A stretch of 64,000 nucleotides of DNA from Euryhalocaulis caribicus (GTDB lineage: Bacteria; Pseudomonadota; Alphaproteobacteria; Caulobacterales; Maricaulaceae). How positions within the stretch are numbered: the first letter of the stretch is position 1; every line of letters starts with the position of its first letter. The notes under the pieces were generated by a model, which was given only the letters and a program-made list of their open reading frames with translations, did not search any database and was not told the origin of the DNA. The stretch is from NCBI RefSeq assembly GCF_000412185.1, contig NZ_ASJA01000017.1, forward strand, positions 16,158 through 80,157. The letters are read 5' to 3'. A program made the translations under genes and the position numbers. This document shows, piece by piece, positions 44,462-53,829 of the stretch.

Positions 44462-45367
44462 TCAGGCTTTCTGCGCTTTCAGGAAGGCTTCCAGCTTCGG
44501 CCAGGCGTCCGGTTCGGTCATGAAGGGCGCGTGCCCGACGCCGGCGACCTCCACGACCGCCAGATCGGGTTTGATTTCCTGCATTCTCGCCACCGTTTCC
44601 GGGTCCAGAAGATCGGTGATCGCGCCCCGGAACAGCAGAGTCGGGACCGGTTTCAGCGCCTCGAAGAACGGCCACATGTCCGGCGGCGCGGTCTCGCCCT
44701 TGGAGACATTGCCGCTGATCGCCGTGTCATAGTCCAGAACCAGCCCGTCCGGCGTCTCGCGATAGAGCCGCCAGGCGAAACGCTCCCAGAATGCCTGCGT
44801 TTCGCCCGGAAACGCCACGCCATTGACCCCCTTCGTGCGCTCCGCGGCTTCTCCCCAGTCCTTGGCTGGACCGGAGTCGCCGCAGACATAGGATTCGATC
44901 CGGGTGATCCCCTCGGTCTGCAGCTCCGGCCCGATATCGTTGATGGCCGCCGCGGCGACCTTTTCGGGGTCGGAATGGGCCGCGATCATGGTGATCAGAC
45001 CGCCCATGGAGGTCCCCACCCACAACGCCTTTTCGACGTTCAGGTCCTCAAGAAGCGCCAGAACATCGGCCACATAGACCGCCGGATTATAGCGTTCGGG
45101 CTGCGGATCGGCGTCGGAGCGGCCGCGGCCGCGCATCTCCGGCACGATCACCCGCCGCCCGGTCGCCTCCGCGATCATCGGGGCCAGTTCCTCGAAATCC
45201 CGGCTGTTGCGGGTCAGGCCGTGCAGGCAGAGCACGGGCGCGATGTCCGGATTGCCGTCATACAGGCGATAGCGCACCACCGGCCCGTCGGCGGTTTTCA
45301 GCTCGCCCCACCTGTATCCGCCGGATGCGTTTCCGGTCTTTTTCTCGCGTTTCAGCAAGCCGAACAT
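44462..45367 (-). CDS. Alpha/beta hydrolase
   Basis: A 301-residue soluble alpha/beta-fold hydrolase without signal peptide. The oxyanion/N-terminal motif is LCLHGLTRNSRDFEELAP, the nucleophile elbow is VGTSMGG, and the C-terminal histidine is in VAGVGHAPFM. An acid residue lies in the ITDLLDPET stretch. The cap-domain sequence does not identify the substrate. It is 21 bases downstream of an MFS transporter gene and is the fourth gene in a hydrolase-MFS-MFS-hydrolase-porin run. A role in hydrolysing an imported ester or lactone is plausible but inferred from context only. Confidence 0.87.
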   Translation of the reverse strand: MFGLLKREKKTGNASGGYRWGELKTADGPVVRYRLYDGNPDIAPVLCLHGLTRNSRDFEELAPMIAEATGRRVIVPEMRGRGRSDADPQPERYNPAVYVADVLALLEDLNVEKALWVGTSMGGLITMIAAHSDPEKVAAAAINDIGPELQTEGITRIESYVCGDSGPAKDWGEAAERTKGVNGVAFPGETQAFWERFAWRLYRETPDGLVLDYDTAISGNVSKGETAPPDMWPFFEALKPVPTLLFRGAITDLLDPETVARMQEIKPDLAVVEVAGVGHAPFMTEPDAWPKLEAFLKAQKA

Positions 45368-45388
45368 GCGCTTAGCCTTTTCTTGCCA

Positions 45389-46792
45389 TTAGATCGGATC
45401 GGTCACGGGCAAGGCGTCTTCCTCCTCGTCCCGCGCTTCCCAGTCGCGCTCGATCGTGCGCGCGGCCAGCAGGAACAGCCCGCCGGCGAGAAGGTTGAAC
45501 CCGGCGATGATCATCACCGCGAATTTCAGGGAATCCTCGCCCATCGCCGCGCGCAGACCATCGGAAATGGCCCCCGTCACCAGCGGCCCCAGTCCCAGAC
45601 CGATAATATTCACGATGAACAGCATCACCGCGCTGGCCATCGCCCGAAGTCCCGGCGCGACGAGGTTCTGGATGGTGGCGAACAGCGGCCCGTACCACAT
45701 CGCGCCCAGCGCGGTCGGGATCAGCAGGGCCAGCACCGAAACGATGAAAACCGGCGTCATGATCGCGCCCAGATAGATCGGCAGCGCGACCAGCATGGCG
45801 ATCCCGGGAATGACGGCGTAAGCCTTCAACCCCAGCCGCCCGCCGGCGAACTTGTCGGTCAGCCAGCCGCCGATCCAGGTGCCCGCCCCGCCGCCAATGC
45901 CGATGACAAAAGCATATGGGAGAGCGGCCGTGGTCACCGCTTCGCGCACCGGCATGTAGTCGTCCAGCCCGCGCACGAAGAAGGAAAACAGCCATGGAAA
46001 CAGGCCGTAACCCACCATGGAGGCGATGGCCGCGCCAAAGGACAGAATCCAGAAACTGGGCTTTTTCGCCAGCGCGGAGACCACCTTGGAAATCGGCGGC
46101 TGCGTCATGTCGGCGTGGCGGTCATAGGAGCCGCGCTTGGGCTCGCCCACCGTGAACCAGAGAATAAGGCCCAGGATCACGCCCGGAATGCCCACCAGAA
46201 GGAAGGGCGCGCGCCACGCGGAATCCGCGCCAATGGCCGCAAGCCAGCCCGGCGCGCCGTTGGCGGCGTAATAGTCCCCGACCCAGCCATAGAGATACGA
46301 CCCCATGAGGATGCCGACCACCGAGCCGAGCGGGATGCCCAGCGCATAGATCGCCAGCGCCCGGGCCCGCTGTTTGGACGGGAAATAGTCGGACAGCAGA
46401 GAATGGGTCGGCGGCGAACAGCCGGCCTCCCCCACCCCGACGCCGATGCGCGTCAGGATCAGGAACAGGAAGGACTGCGACAGGCCGAACAGCGCGGTAA
46501 ACCCGCTCCACAAGGCCAGCGAAATGGAGATGATCGAGATGCGGTTCAGCCGGTCCGCCAACCGCGCGATGGGCAGGCCCAGCATGGTGTAGAACAGCGC
46601 GAACGCCGTGCCGGTCATCAGGCCCAGCTGCCAGTCCGCCAGGCCGAATTCCGCCTTGATCGGCTCCTGCAACACGCCGACGATCTGCCGGTCGATGAAA
46701 TTGAAGATGTAAACGACCAGAAGGGCGCCCAGTACGTAGGATTTATAGCCGCCCGAAACTGTTCGCGGATCTATGCGCCGCGCCTCACTCAT
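45389..46792 (-). CDS. MFS transporter, spinster-like (copy 1)
   Basis: A 467-residue transporter with twelve predicted helices. The N-terminal YIFNFIDRQIVGVLQEPIK and the loop LPIARLADRLNRI are typical of the spinster-like MFS group. ARIGVG-type helix 4 reads TRIGVGVGEAGCSPP, followed by SKQRARALAIYALGIPLGS. The transported compound cannot be told. GCAGGACAA precedes the ATG. A second, related transporter lies directly upstream, 39 bases away. The C-terminus is acidic (EARDEEEDALP). Confidence 0.9.
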   Translation of the reverse strand: MSEARRIDPRTVSGGYKSYVLGALLVVYIFNFIDRQIVGVLQEPIKAEFGLADWQLGLMTGTAFALFYTMLGLPIARLADRLNRISIISISLALWSGFTALFGLSQSFLFLILTRIGVGVGEAGCSPPTHSLLSDYFPSKQRARALAIYALGIPLGSVVGILMGSYLYGWVGDYYAANGAPGWLAAIGADSAWRAPFLLVGIPGVILGLILWFTVGEPKRGSYDRHADMTQPPISKVVSALAKKPSFWILSFGAAIASMVGYGLFPWLFSFFVRGLDDYMPVREAVTTAALPYAFVIGIGGGAGTWIGGWLTDKFAGGRLGLKAYAVIPGIAMLVALPIYLGAIMTPVFIVSVLALLIPTALGAMWYGPLFATIQNLVAPGLRAMASAVMLFIVNIIGLGLGPLVTGAISDGLRAAMGEDSLKFAVMIIAGFNLLAGGLFLLAARTIERDWEARDEEEDALPVTDPI

Positions 46793-46831
46793 TTGTCCTG
46801 CCCCATCGTATTCTTGTTGATGGTCACAGTG

Positions 46832-48121
46832 TCAGCCGCCCTCCCAATCCTTGGCAAGGCGCCGCGCGGCGAAAAAGAAAAGAATCGCGGCCATGAGATA
46901 GAAGCCCGATCCGGCGAGGATGGAATAACGCAGGGATTCGTCGCCGAAATACGGTCTCAGACGCTCTGAAAACTCGCCCAGGATATAAACGCCCCCGCCA
47001 ATCCCCAGCAGATTATTGATCAGCAGGAACAGCGCCGAAGCCGTGGCCCGCATATCGGGGCGCACCAGATGCTGGAACGCCGACAGGACCGGCCCCAGCC
47101 ACATCAGGCCCAGAGCCACCGGAACAGAGAACAGCAGGATCGCCACCACCGGCGTCGATGACAGCACGCCCAGCGCATAGAACGGCACGGTGAACAGGAA
47201 GGCGACGGCCGGGACCAGCGCGTATGCCGCGCGGTTCTTTTCGCCCAGCTTGTCGCCCAGCGCGCCGCCGGCCCACACGCCGATAATGCCGCCAACCAGC
47301 AGAATGCCCCCGAACAACAGCGAGGCCTCCAGAATATCCACCTGGAAACTGCGCACGAAGAAGGAGGGCAGCCAGAAGAAGATGCCATAGCCCATCATGG
47401 AGCTGCAGGACGCGCCAAGCGTCAGCAGGAAGAAGCTGGGCTTCTTCATCAGCACGGCGAAAACCTCGCCCAGTTTCGCCCGTTCGGTGGTCTGGCGCGG
47501 CGGATCGAAACGGCCGCGTTCAGGCTCCCTGACGGTCAGCTTGAATATCGGCGCCAGAACCAGGCCCGCGACGCCGACAATGATGAACGCCGCGCGCCAG
47601 TCGATCCATGAAGCGACAAAGCCGCCGAATACGATTCCGACCGCGCTGCCGATGGGAATCCCGAAGGAATAGATAGCCAGCGCCCGCGCGCGCTGATTGG
47701 GCGGGAAAAAGTCCGCGACCAGCGAATAGGCCGGCGCCACGCCCCCGGCCTCCCCCACGCCCACGCCCAGACGCGCGGCGAAAAGCTGCCAGAAATTGTT
47801 CACCATTCCGCAGGCCGCGGTCATCAGCGACCACGCGGCCAGCGCAATGGTCATGATCCAGGTGCGGTTCACGCGGTCAGCCAGCAGGGCGATGGGCACG
47901 CCCAGCGTGGAATAGAACAGGGCGAACGCGATGCCGCCCATCAGGCCCAGCTGGCGGTCGCTCAGCCCCAGCTCCGCCTGGATCGGGACGGCCAGGATGC
48001 CGATGATCTGGCGGTCGATGAAATTGAACGTGTAGACGACGACCAGGATGAACAGGACATAGCCGCGATACAGCTTGCTGTCGGCCTTTGCCTCGGCCGC
48101 GGCGGGCGTTGCGGCCGTCAC
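46832..48121 (-). CDS. MFS transporter, spinster-like (copy 2)
   Basis: A 429-residue transporter closely similar in layout to its downstream neighbour: YTFNFIDRQIIGILAVPIQ, LADRVNRTW, AARLGVGVGEAGGVAPAYS and NQRARALAIYSFGIPIGS. It starts with GTG at 48121 inside the TGA of the upstream hydrolase (GTGA overlap), so the two are translationally coupled. Two paralogous transporters in a row could form partners or have split substrate ranges. The substrate is not predictable from sequence. Confidence 0.9.
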   Translation of the reverse strand: MTAATPAAAEAKADSKLYRGYVLFILVVVYTFNFIDRQIIGILAVPIQAELGLSDRQLGLMGGIAFALFYSTLGVPIALLADRVNRTWIMTIALAAWSLMTAACGMVNNFWQLFAARLGVGVGEAGGVAPAYSLVADFFPPNQRARALAIYSFGIPIGSAVGIVFGGFVASWIDWRAAFIIVGVAGLVLAPIFKLTVREPERGRFDPPRQTTERAKLGEVFAVLMKKPSFFLLTLGASCSSMMGYGIFFWLPSFFVRSFQVDILEASLLFGGILLVGGIIGVWAGGALGDKLGEKNRAAYALVPAVAFLFTVPFYALGVLSSTPVVAILLFSVPVALGLMWLGPVLSAFQHLVRPDMRATASALFLLINNLLGIGGGVYILGEFSERLRPYFGDESLRYSILAGSGFYLMAAILFFFAARRLAKDWEGG

Positions 48122-49056
48122 GAAGCACCGCCCGTCAGGAATGTTTTGGCGTCCGCGGCGGTGCGGGCGGCGTCTTCTTCCTGCGGCACATGGCCCAGAT
48201 CGTCATACAGGATGACGCTTGCATCCGGGATGGCCTGTTCGGCGCGGGGCGCCTGGTCGGGCGTGATCATGGCGTCCTTGCCGCCCCACAGGATCAGGGT
48301 CGGCGCGGTGATTTGCGCCAGCATGTTCGCCGGGTCCGGCATGGTGAATTCGCCGATATGGGCGACATAGGCCTCGCCATTGCCTTCGCGCCGCATCATG
48401 TCGCCGATTTCCTGCGCCCGTTCATCGGTCAGTCGGGACGGGTCGCCATAGGTCATGCGCGTGGCGCTGATCACACCCGCCTGCGGGGCCAGCGTGAGGA
48501 AGGTCTTCATGGCGGCCGGCGCCTCTGAAGGTTCATCGCCGACCTGATTGAACTGATAGATGCCCGCATCAATCAGGATCAGCTTTTCCACCCGGTCCGG
48601 ATAGGTCGCTGCGAACCGCCAGGCGATGGTGCCGCCCAGCGAATTGCCGGCGATGCTGGCGCGTTCGATCCCCAGACTGTCCATAAGCTCGGCCAGAAAT
48701 TCCGCGCGCTCCTGCGGGGCATAACGCTGCTGCGGGTCCGGACCGGTGAGGCCGTGGCCCAGAAGGTCATAGCGGATCACCCGGAAATCGCCCGACAGCG
48801 CCTCCGCCCATCCGTCCCAGGTTTCAAGACTGGACGTGAAGCCGTGGATCAGGATGACGGGCGGGGCGTCCGCGGGGCCTTCTTCCCGTACGCGCACCTG
48901 CGCGCCGGCCACGCTCACATAGCGGTCGTCGGCGGTCATGTATTTCGCTTCCAGCGCGTCCGTGGCCGGGCCGCGGAGACTGACCACGAACCAGACGATG
49001 AGCGCGGCGACAAGCGCCAGGATAACGACTCCGAAAATGACGAGCATGCGATTCAC
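48118..49056 (-). CDS. Membrane-anchored alpha/beta hydrolase
   Basis: A 312-residue hydrolase with an N-terminal membrane anchor (residues 4-28), which should place the catalytic domain in the periplasm or on the inner membrane surface. Catalytic elements are VILIHGFTSSLETW, the nucleophile elbow IAGNSLGGTIAW, LWGGKDAMITPD with the acid, and YDDLGHVPQEE with the histidine. I chose the GTG at 49056 because AGGAGAGGGTG lies upstream; ATG at 49047 is the alternative. First gene of the hydrolase-MFS-MFS-hydrolase run. Substrate unknown. Confidence 0.87.
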   Translation of the reverse strand: MNRMLVIFGVVILALVAALIVWFVVSLRGPATDALEAKYMTADDRYVSVAGAQVRVREEGPADAPPVILIHGFTSSLETWDGWAEALSGDFRVIRYDLLGHGLTGPDPQQRYAPQERAEFLAELMDSLGIERASIAGNSLGGTIAWRFAATYPDRVEKLILIDAGIYQFNQVGDEPSEAPAAMKTFLTLAPQAGVISATRMTYGDPSRLTDERAQEIGDMMRREGNGEAYVAHIGEFTMPDPANMLAQITAPTLILWGGKDAMITPDQAPRAEQAIPDASVILYDDLGHVPQEEDAARTAADAKTFLTGGAS

Positions 49057-49142
49057 GAGCTTTCACCCTCTCCTGACGAAAAACGGCAAGGCGCCCCTCA
49101 CGCTGCGCTGGGCGGCGCGAGGGGACATCCCGCCCCCGCGGA

Positions 49143-49166
49143 CCGGCGGCGCATGAACGCCGCCGG
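49143..49166 (-). terminator. Perfect 9-bp hairpin just past the TonB receptor stop
   Basis: CCGGCGGCG and CGCCGCCGG form a perfect nine-pair stem with a six-base loop, 11 bases beyond the receptor stop on the minus strand. There is no T-run after it. It may act as a weak or factor-assisted terminator, or it may stabilise the 3' end of the receptor mRNA ahead of the hydrolase operon. A second, imperfect stem (CCCCTC with GAGGGG) lies at about 49095-49125. Confidence 0.45.
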
Positions 49167-49177
49167 CCAGTTGGCGC

Positions 49178-51505
49178 TTAGTAGCGGTAGGAGACGGTCG
49201 CTGTCACCGTGCGCGGATCGCCGTAATAGGCGGTCAGCGTGCCTTCCAGGCCCAGCTCCGGCGCCAGCGTGTCGTTGTTCACGAAGTCATAGCCGGCGAC
49301 CTTGTAGCGCTCGTCCGTCAGGTTGCGGCCATGGACGCCGAAGCCCCAGTGATCGCCCTGCCAAGTAATAGACGCGTTCCACAGCGTGTAGGATTCCTGA
49401 TCCAGCAGCGGGAACGGCACTTCGAACTGGGTCGAGTCGCCGCGATAGGACAGCGTGGTGCTGGCCGTCAGCTCGCCGCCGCGCAGCGGGGCGAAATAGG
49501 CGGCGGTGCCGCTGGCCGTCCAGTCCGGCGTGTTCTGGATCTCCACCTGATCGGAGATATCCGTTCCGAAGGCGTTGATGAAGCGGTCATACTCACCGTC
49601 AAGATAGCCAAGCGACCAGCTGAAATTCAGGCCGTCGGCCGGGGTGAACATATCCTCGGCGACCGCCAGACGGCCTTCATATTCGACGCCCTTCAGGGTC
49701 GCCGCGCCCGCATTGGTGGTGACGCCGGTAAAGGTATCGGAGACGCCGTCGCCATCGGTGTCGACGCCGACCGAACCCGGCACCTGAATATCTTTGTAGT
49801 CGGCATAGAACACGGCCAGCGAATGGCTGTAGCGGCCATTGGAGAACTTCCAGCCCAGCTCATAGGAATCGACTTCTTCCGGCTCGAAATTCATGAACTG
49901 GAAGACTTCGTCGTCGCTGACCACGCCATCGCCGTTGAAGTCAGGCGCGGCCGTCGTCTGTCCGCGCGGATCGAAGCTGCCGCCTTTGAAGCCCTGGCTG
50001 TAGGACGCGTAGAGATTGTGGTCCGCATTGGGCTGCCACTGCAGCGAGGCGCGCGGGCTGAAATCCTCATACTCGGCCGATCCATTGAAGTCAGACGTCG
50101 TGGCAATCAGGATCGGATTTCCGCCGAAAAATTCGGAAAAACCGCCAATATAGGTGCGGCGTAGAACCTGCGAGGTGCGTTCGTCAGAGGTGTAACGGCC
50201 GCCCAGCGACAGGCTCCACTGGTCGGTGAAATCATAGGTGAAGTCGCCGAAGACCGACCATGTCTCCGTGCTGACATCGCCGAAGGTCTGTGCGTTCAGA
50301 CCCGGGGAGCCGACAGCCTGCCCGGTGACGTCCAGCAGCACGTCAAAAACGGTCGAAGCGTTGGCGTCCAGATAATAGAAACCGATCAGACCATTCAGCC
50401 TGTCGCCGGAATACAGAAGCTGCAGCTCTTCGGAGAATTGGTCGTTCTTGTAGATCGCCGGGACATCGACATCGGCCGATTGCAGGCTGTCGAAGTCGAT
50501 CGGGGAGGTCGATTCGTCTTCGCGGTAGGCCAGGATGTTCCGCACCTGCCAGCTATCGCTGAGATTGATCTCCGCCAGGAAGGACCCCCCATAGGCTTCG
50601 ACTTCCTGGTCGACAACGTCCAGGCCGGCCCGGGTATCGAACTTGTCGTCTAGCACCGGGGCGTCGCTGATGTTGGCGGGGATCAGGCGATGACCCTGGC
50701 GGGCGTTGGACTCGTCCTTGATATAGTCGCCGGAAATGCGGAAGAACATGTCGGCGTTGGGCTCAAATTCCGCCGAGGCGCGGGCGCCCCAGAGATCCTT
50801 GTTATAGTTTTCCTCGCCGGTGACGATGTTCTCGCCAAAACCGTCGCGGGTTAGGCGCGCCACGGCGCCGCCGACGCGGAACGTGTCGGCCAGCGGAACG
50901 CTGCCCGAAACGATCAGGTCTTTCTGGTCATAGCTGCCATATTTGGCCGTGGCCTCGAACGCCGGCTGGTCGCCAAGGCGCTTGGTCACATACTTGATCG
51001 CGCCGCCAATCGTGTTGCGGCCATAGAGCGTGCCCTGCGGACCGCGCAGAACCTCGATCCGCTCCACGTCATAGATGTCCAGAACAGCGGCCTGCGGACG
51101 GTTCAGATAAACGTCGTCGACATAGACGCCAACGCCGGCCTCAAAACCCGCGACCGGGTCCTGCTGCCCGACGCCGCGGATGAAGGCCGACAGCGTGGAA
51201 TTGGTGCCGCGGGAAACTTCCAGCGTCACGTTCGGCGTGGTCTGCGCGACATAGGTGATGTCCTGCGCGCCGACCTGCGCCAGCTGATCGCCGGAATAGG
51301 CGGTGACGGCGACCGGAACGTCCTGAAGGGATTCTTCGCGGCGGCGGGCGGTGACGACGATTTCGTCCTGGCTGCGGGCCGGGGCGGCTTGCGGAACCGG
51401 TTCGGAAACGGCCTGACCTTCGGTCTGGGCCTGGGCGGCGCCCGTCATGGCCAGAACGCCGGCGGAGGCGCTGGCCAGCAGCGCCGCGAGTGTGGATTTA
51501 TTCAT
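49178..51505 (-). CDS. TonB-dependent outer membrane receptor
   Basis: A 775-residue receptor. The signal peptide ends TGAAQAQ near residue 27 and the TonB box EIVVTARR is at 48-55. The plug domain reads LQDVPVAVTAYSGDQLAQVG, IRGVGQQDP and ERIEVLRGPQGTLYGRNT. A long beta barrel ends in SYRY with a terminal aromatic. The frame opens at 51673, but the ATG at 51505 has AGGGAGGGATCAA before it and starts a proper signal peptide. It is divergent from a TetR regulator and lies upstream of the hydrolase/MFS run, suggesting uptake of one regulated compound. The ligand is unknown; nothing marks it as a siderophore receptor. Confidence 0.92.
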   Translation of the reverse strand: MNKSTLAALLASASAGVLAMTGAAQAQTEGQAVSEPVPQAAPARSQDEIVVTARRREESLQDVPVAVTAYSGDQLAQVGAQDITYVAQTTPNVTLEVSRGTNSTLSAFIRGVGQQDPVAGFEAGVGVYVDDVYLNRPQAAVLDIYDVERIEVLRGPQGTLYGRNTIGGAIKYVTKRLGDQPAFEATAKYGSYDQKDLIVSGSVPLADTFRVGGAVARLTRDGFGENIVTGEENYNKDLWGARASAEFEPNADMFFRISGDYIKDESNARQGHRLIPANISDAPVLDDKFDTRAGLDVVDQEVEAYGGSFLAEINLSDSWQVRNILAYREDESTSPIDFDSLQSADVDVPAIYKNDQFSEELQLLYSGDRLNGLIGFYYLDANASTVFDVLLDVTGQAVGSPGLNAQTFGDVSTETWSVFGDFTYDFTDQWSLSLGGRYTSDERTSQVLRRTYIGGFSEFFGGNPILIATTSDFNGSAEYEDFSPRASLQWQPNADHNLYASYSQGFKGGSFDPRGQTTAAPDFNGDGVVSDDEVFQFMNFEPEEVDSYELGWKFSNGRYSHSLAVFYADYKDIQVPGSVGVDTDGDGVSDTFTGVTTNAGAATLKGVEYEGRLAVAEDMFTPADGLNFSWSLGYLDGEYDRFINAFGTDISDQVEIQNTPDWTASGTAAYFAPLRGGELTASTTLSYRGDSTQFEVPFPLLDQESYTLWNASITWQGDHWGFGVHGRNLTDERYKVAGYDFVNNDTLAPELGLEGTLTAYYGDPRTVTATVSYRY

Positions 51506-51672
51506 TTGATCCCTCCCTGGAGATACGATGGCGGCGACAGTGGCGTTCTGCGCCGTATTGAAATCTCGAAACCGGGCGGACCCCTGCCCGCCCCGCAGCG
51601 TTGTTATCCCCCAAGGCTTCTTCGACCGGCCTTGCTTGCTAGGCTGCGTTTCGTCGGCCATTATATGAAACA

Positions 51673-51686
51673 TGAATCATGATTCA
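51673..51686. promoter_or_regulatory. Perfect palindrome, candidate TetR operator
   Basis: TGAATCATGATTCA is a perfect 14-base palindrome in the gap between the TonB receptor and the TetR gene. It is flanked by two direct copies of TTATATGAA at 51661-51669 and 51689-51697. Position, symmetry and AT-richness fit autoregulation by the TetR protein and joint control of the divergent receptor operon. It overlaps the first of two possible regulator start codons. Confidence 0.6.
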
Positions 51687-51692
51687 AGTTAT

Positions 51693-52298
51693 ATGAATGA
51701 CACAGAGCTGAAAACGCCGAAGACGGCGCGTGGCCTGAAGACCCGGAACAAGCTGCTGGACGCGGCGGAGAAGGAGTTCGGGGAAAAGGGATTCCATGAC
51801 GGCGCAATCAGCGGAATCACGCAGCGCGCGGGCGTGGCGCTGGGCACTTTCTATACATATTTCGAATCGAAAGAGGCCGTGTTCCGGGCGCTGGTCGAGC
51901 ATATGAGCAACCGCACGCGGACCCATGTCGCCTCCCGCGTGGCCGGGGCGCCGGACCGGCTGACCGCCGAACGCGAAGGAATCGCCGCCTATATCGAGCT
52001 GGTCCGCCAGAACGAGGACCTCTACCGCATCATCATGGAGGCGCAGTTCGTCGCGGAGGAAGCCTATCGCGCCCATTATGACCGCTTCGCCCGCGCCTAT
52101 CAGAAAAACCTGACAGAGGCGGCGGCACGCGGCGAGATCGATCCCGCCCATATAGAGGAACGGGCTTGGGCGCTGATCGGAATAAGCGTATTTCTGGGCC
52201 TGCAATATGGCGTGTGGGACAAGGACAAACCGGCCGAAGACGTCGCCGATGCGATTGACGGCTTTGTCCGTTACGGTCTTGATCGCCAGGAACGCTAG
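51693..52298 (+). CDS. TetR-family transcriptional regulator
   Basis: A 201-residue regulator. The DNA-binding domain runs TRNKLLDAAEKEFGEKGFHD, then GISGIT-type helix GAISGITQRAGVALGTFYTYF, then ESKEAVFRALVEHM, all typical. The C-terminal ligand/dimer domain is not diagnostic. Two starts are possible: ATG 51672 (seven residues longer) and ATG 51693. I chose the latter because a perfect palindrome at 51673-51686 would otherwise lie in the coding region; neither has a ribosome binding site. It probably represses itself and the divergent TonB receptor. An acyl-CoA synthetase follows on the same strand after 31 bases, so the inducer may be an acid or acyl-CoA. Confidence 0.87.
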   Translation: MNDTELKTPKTARGLKTRNKLLDAAEKEFGEKGFHDGAISGITQRAGVALGTFYTYFESKEAVFRALVEHMSNRTRTHVASRVAGAPDRLTAEREGIAAYIELVRQNEDLYRIIMEAQFVAEEAYRAHYDRFARAYQKNLTEAAARGEIDPAHIEERAWALIGISVFLGLQYGVWDKDKPAEDVADAIDGFVRYGLDRQER

Positions 52299-52329
52299 AT
52301 ACGCCCTAGAGGATTTTCTCTGACCGCCC

Positions 52330-53829
52330 ATGAGCTGGCGCCTGTTCGATATCACCGCAAAGCGCGCCGAACTGGCGCCCGGCGCCATCGCGTTCGAGGA
52401 TGCGCGCAGCGGCGAAACCCTGACCTATGGCGCGTTGGAAACCCGCGCCGCGCAAGCCGCCGCATGGCTGGTTCAGCGCGGCGTGAAGCCGGGCGACCGG
52501 GTGGGCGTTCTCTGCCGCAACCGCACCGAATTGTTCGAGCTGTTGTTCGCGTGCGGCAAGACCGGCGCGATCCTGGTTCCGCTGAACTGGCGCATGACGG
52601 CGGCGGAGCTGACCGGCATGATCGCCGACTGCGCGCCCGCGCTGATCCTTTGCGGCGACAAGGACGCCGGTGCGGCCAAAGCCGCGGCCGGGGACCGCCC
52701 GATCGTGCCGCTGGATGTTTTCAACGCCGAGCGCGAAACACTGACCCCGCATCCGGGCCGCGCCGAATGGCCGGCGGACGAGGCCTGGTTCCTGATCTAT
52801 ACGTCCGGCACCACCGGCGCGCCCAAGGGCGTCATCAATACCTACGGAATGGCGTTGGCCAATTTCGTGAATATCGGTCAGGCGCTGGCGCTCAGCGCGG
52901 CCGATTCCACCTTTAATCACCTGCCGCTTTTCCACTCCGCCGGCATCAATCTGGTGACGCTGCCGCTATTGATGAGCGGGGGCCGGGTGCTGATCGCGCG
53001 GGATTTCGAGGCGGCGGAGACGCTGTCCCTGCTGGGCGCCGGCCGGATCAGCGTGATGTTCAGCGTGCCGACCGTCTATCGGGCGTTATGTGAAGCGCCG
53101 GAGTTTGCCAAAACCGGGTTTTCCGCCGTCCGCAGCTGGGCTTGCGGCGGGGCGCCGCTATCGGAGCGGGTGGTCATGCGCTTTGCCGAACGCGGTGCGC
53201 TGATCCGTCACGGATTTGGCATGTCGGAGTCCGGGCCGACCACGCTGCTGATGGATGAGGCGAGCGTCCTGGCCAAGCCGGGGGCGGCCGGACGGCCGCA
53301 ACTGCTCAGCCGGGCGCGGGTGGTGGATGAGTCCGGAACCGATCTACCGGACGGCGAAACCGGCGAAATCTGGCTGTCCGGCCCCGGCGTGACCCCCGGC
53401 TATTGGGGCCAGCCGGAAGAGACGGCGAAAATTTTCAGCGCCGACGGCTGGCTGAAAACCGGTGATCTGGGGCGCCGCGATTCCGAGGGCGACTTTCATA
53501 TCGTCGGACGGATCAAGGAAATGATCATCAGCGGCGGCGCCAATGTCTTCCCGGCGGAGATCGAAGCGGTGCTGAACCGCCACCCGGACGTGGCCGACGC
53601 CGCGGTGATCGGCGCGCCGGACGAAGTCTGGGGCGAGGCCGGACACGCCTTCATCCAGCCGCGCCCGGACCGGGCGCCCGGCCGCGGCGAACTGGAGGCG
53701 TTTTGCCGCGACCAGCTGGCCGGATACAAAATTCCCAAAACTTTCACCTTTGTGGACACATTTCCCCGCACCGCGTCCGGCAAGATCCAGAAGTCGCGCC
53801 TGACCGCGCCGGCCGCGGAAACCGTCTAG
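52330..53829 (+). CDS. AMP-binding acyl-CoA synthetase
   Basis: A 499-residue member of the ANL superfamily that activates a carboxylic acid with ATP and joins it to CoA. Core motifs are LIYTSGTTGAPKG near 155-170, FGMSESGPTT, DGWLKTGDLGRR, IKEMIISGGANVFPAEIE and PRTASGKIQK with the catalytic lysine. The length fits medium- or short-chain/aromatic acid ligases rather than very-long-chain enzymes. It follows the TetR gene and could process an acid released by the nearby hydrolases. The actual substrate cannot be read from the sequence. Confidence 0.9.
   Translation: MSWRLFDITAKRAELAPGAIAFEDARSGETLTYGALETRAAQAAAWLVQRGVKPGDRVGVLCRNRTELFELLFACGKTGAILVPLNWRMTAAELTGMIADCAPALILCGDKDAGAAKAAAGDRPIVPLDVFNAERETLTPHPGRAEWPADEAWFLIYTSGTTGAPKGVINTYGMALANFVNIGQALALSAADSTFNHLPLFHSAGINLVTLPLLMSGGRVLIARDFEAAETLSLLGAGRISVMFSVPTVYRALCEAPEFAKTGFSAVRSWACGGAPLSERVVMRFAERGALIRHGFGMSESGPTTLLMDEASVLAKPGAAGRPQLLSRARVVDESGTDLPDGETGEIWLSGPGVTPGYWGQPEETAKIFSADGWLKTGDLGRRDSEGDFHIVGRIKEMIISGGANVFPAEIEAVLNRHPDVADAAVIGAPDEVWGEAGHAFIQPRPDRAPGRGELEAFCRDQLAGYKIPKTFTFVDTFPRTASGKIQKSRLTAPAAETV

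Noticed and set aside
44372..46969. Plus-strand open frame of 865 codons
   Set aside because: It runs antisense across a hydrolase and an MFS gene that have clear motifs and ribosome binding sites. The translated product is rich in R, H, G and Q with no recognisable domain, typical of antisense frames in GC-rich DNA.
51506..51673. Longer N-terminus for the TonB receptor
   Set aside because: The extra 56 residues precede a complete signal peptide that starts at the ATG at 51505 with a strong ribosome binding site.
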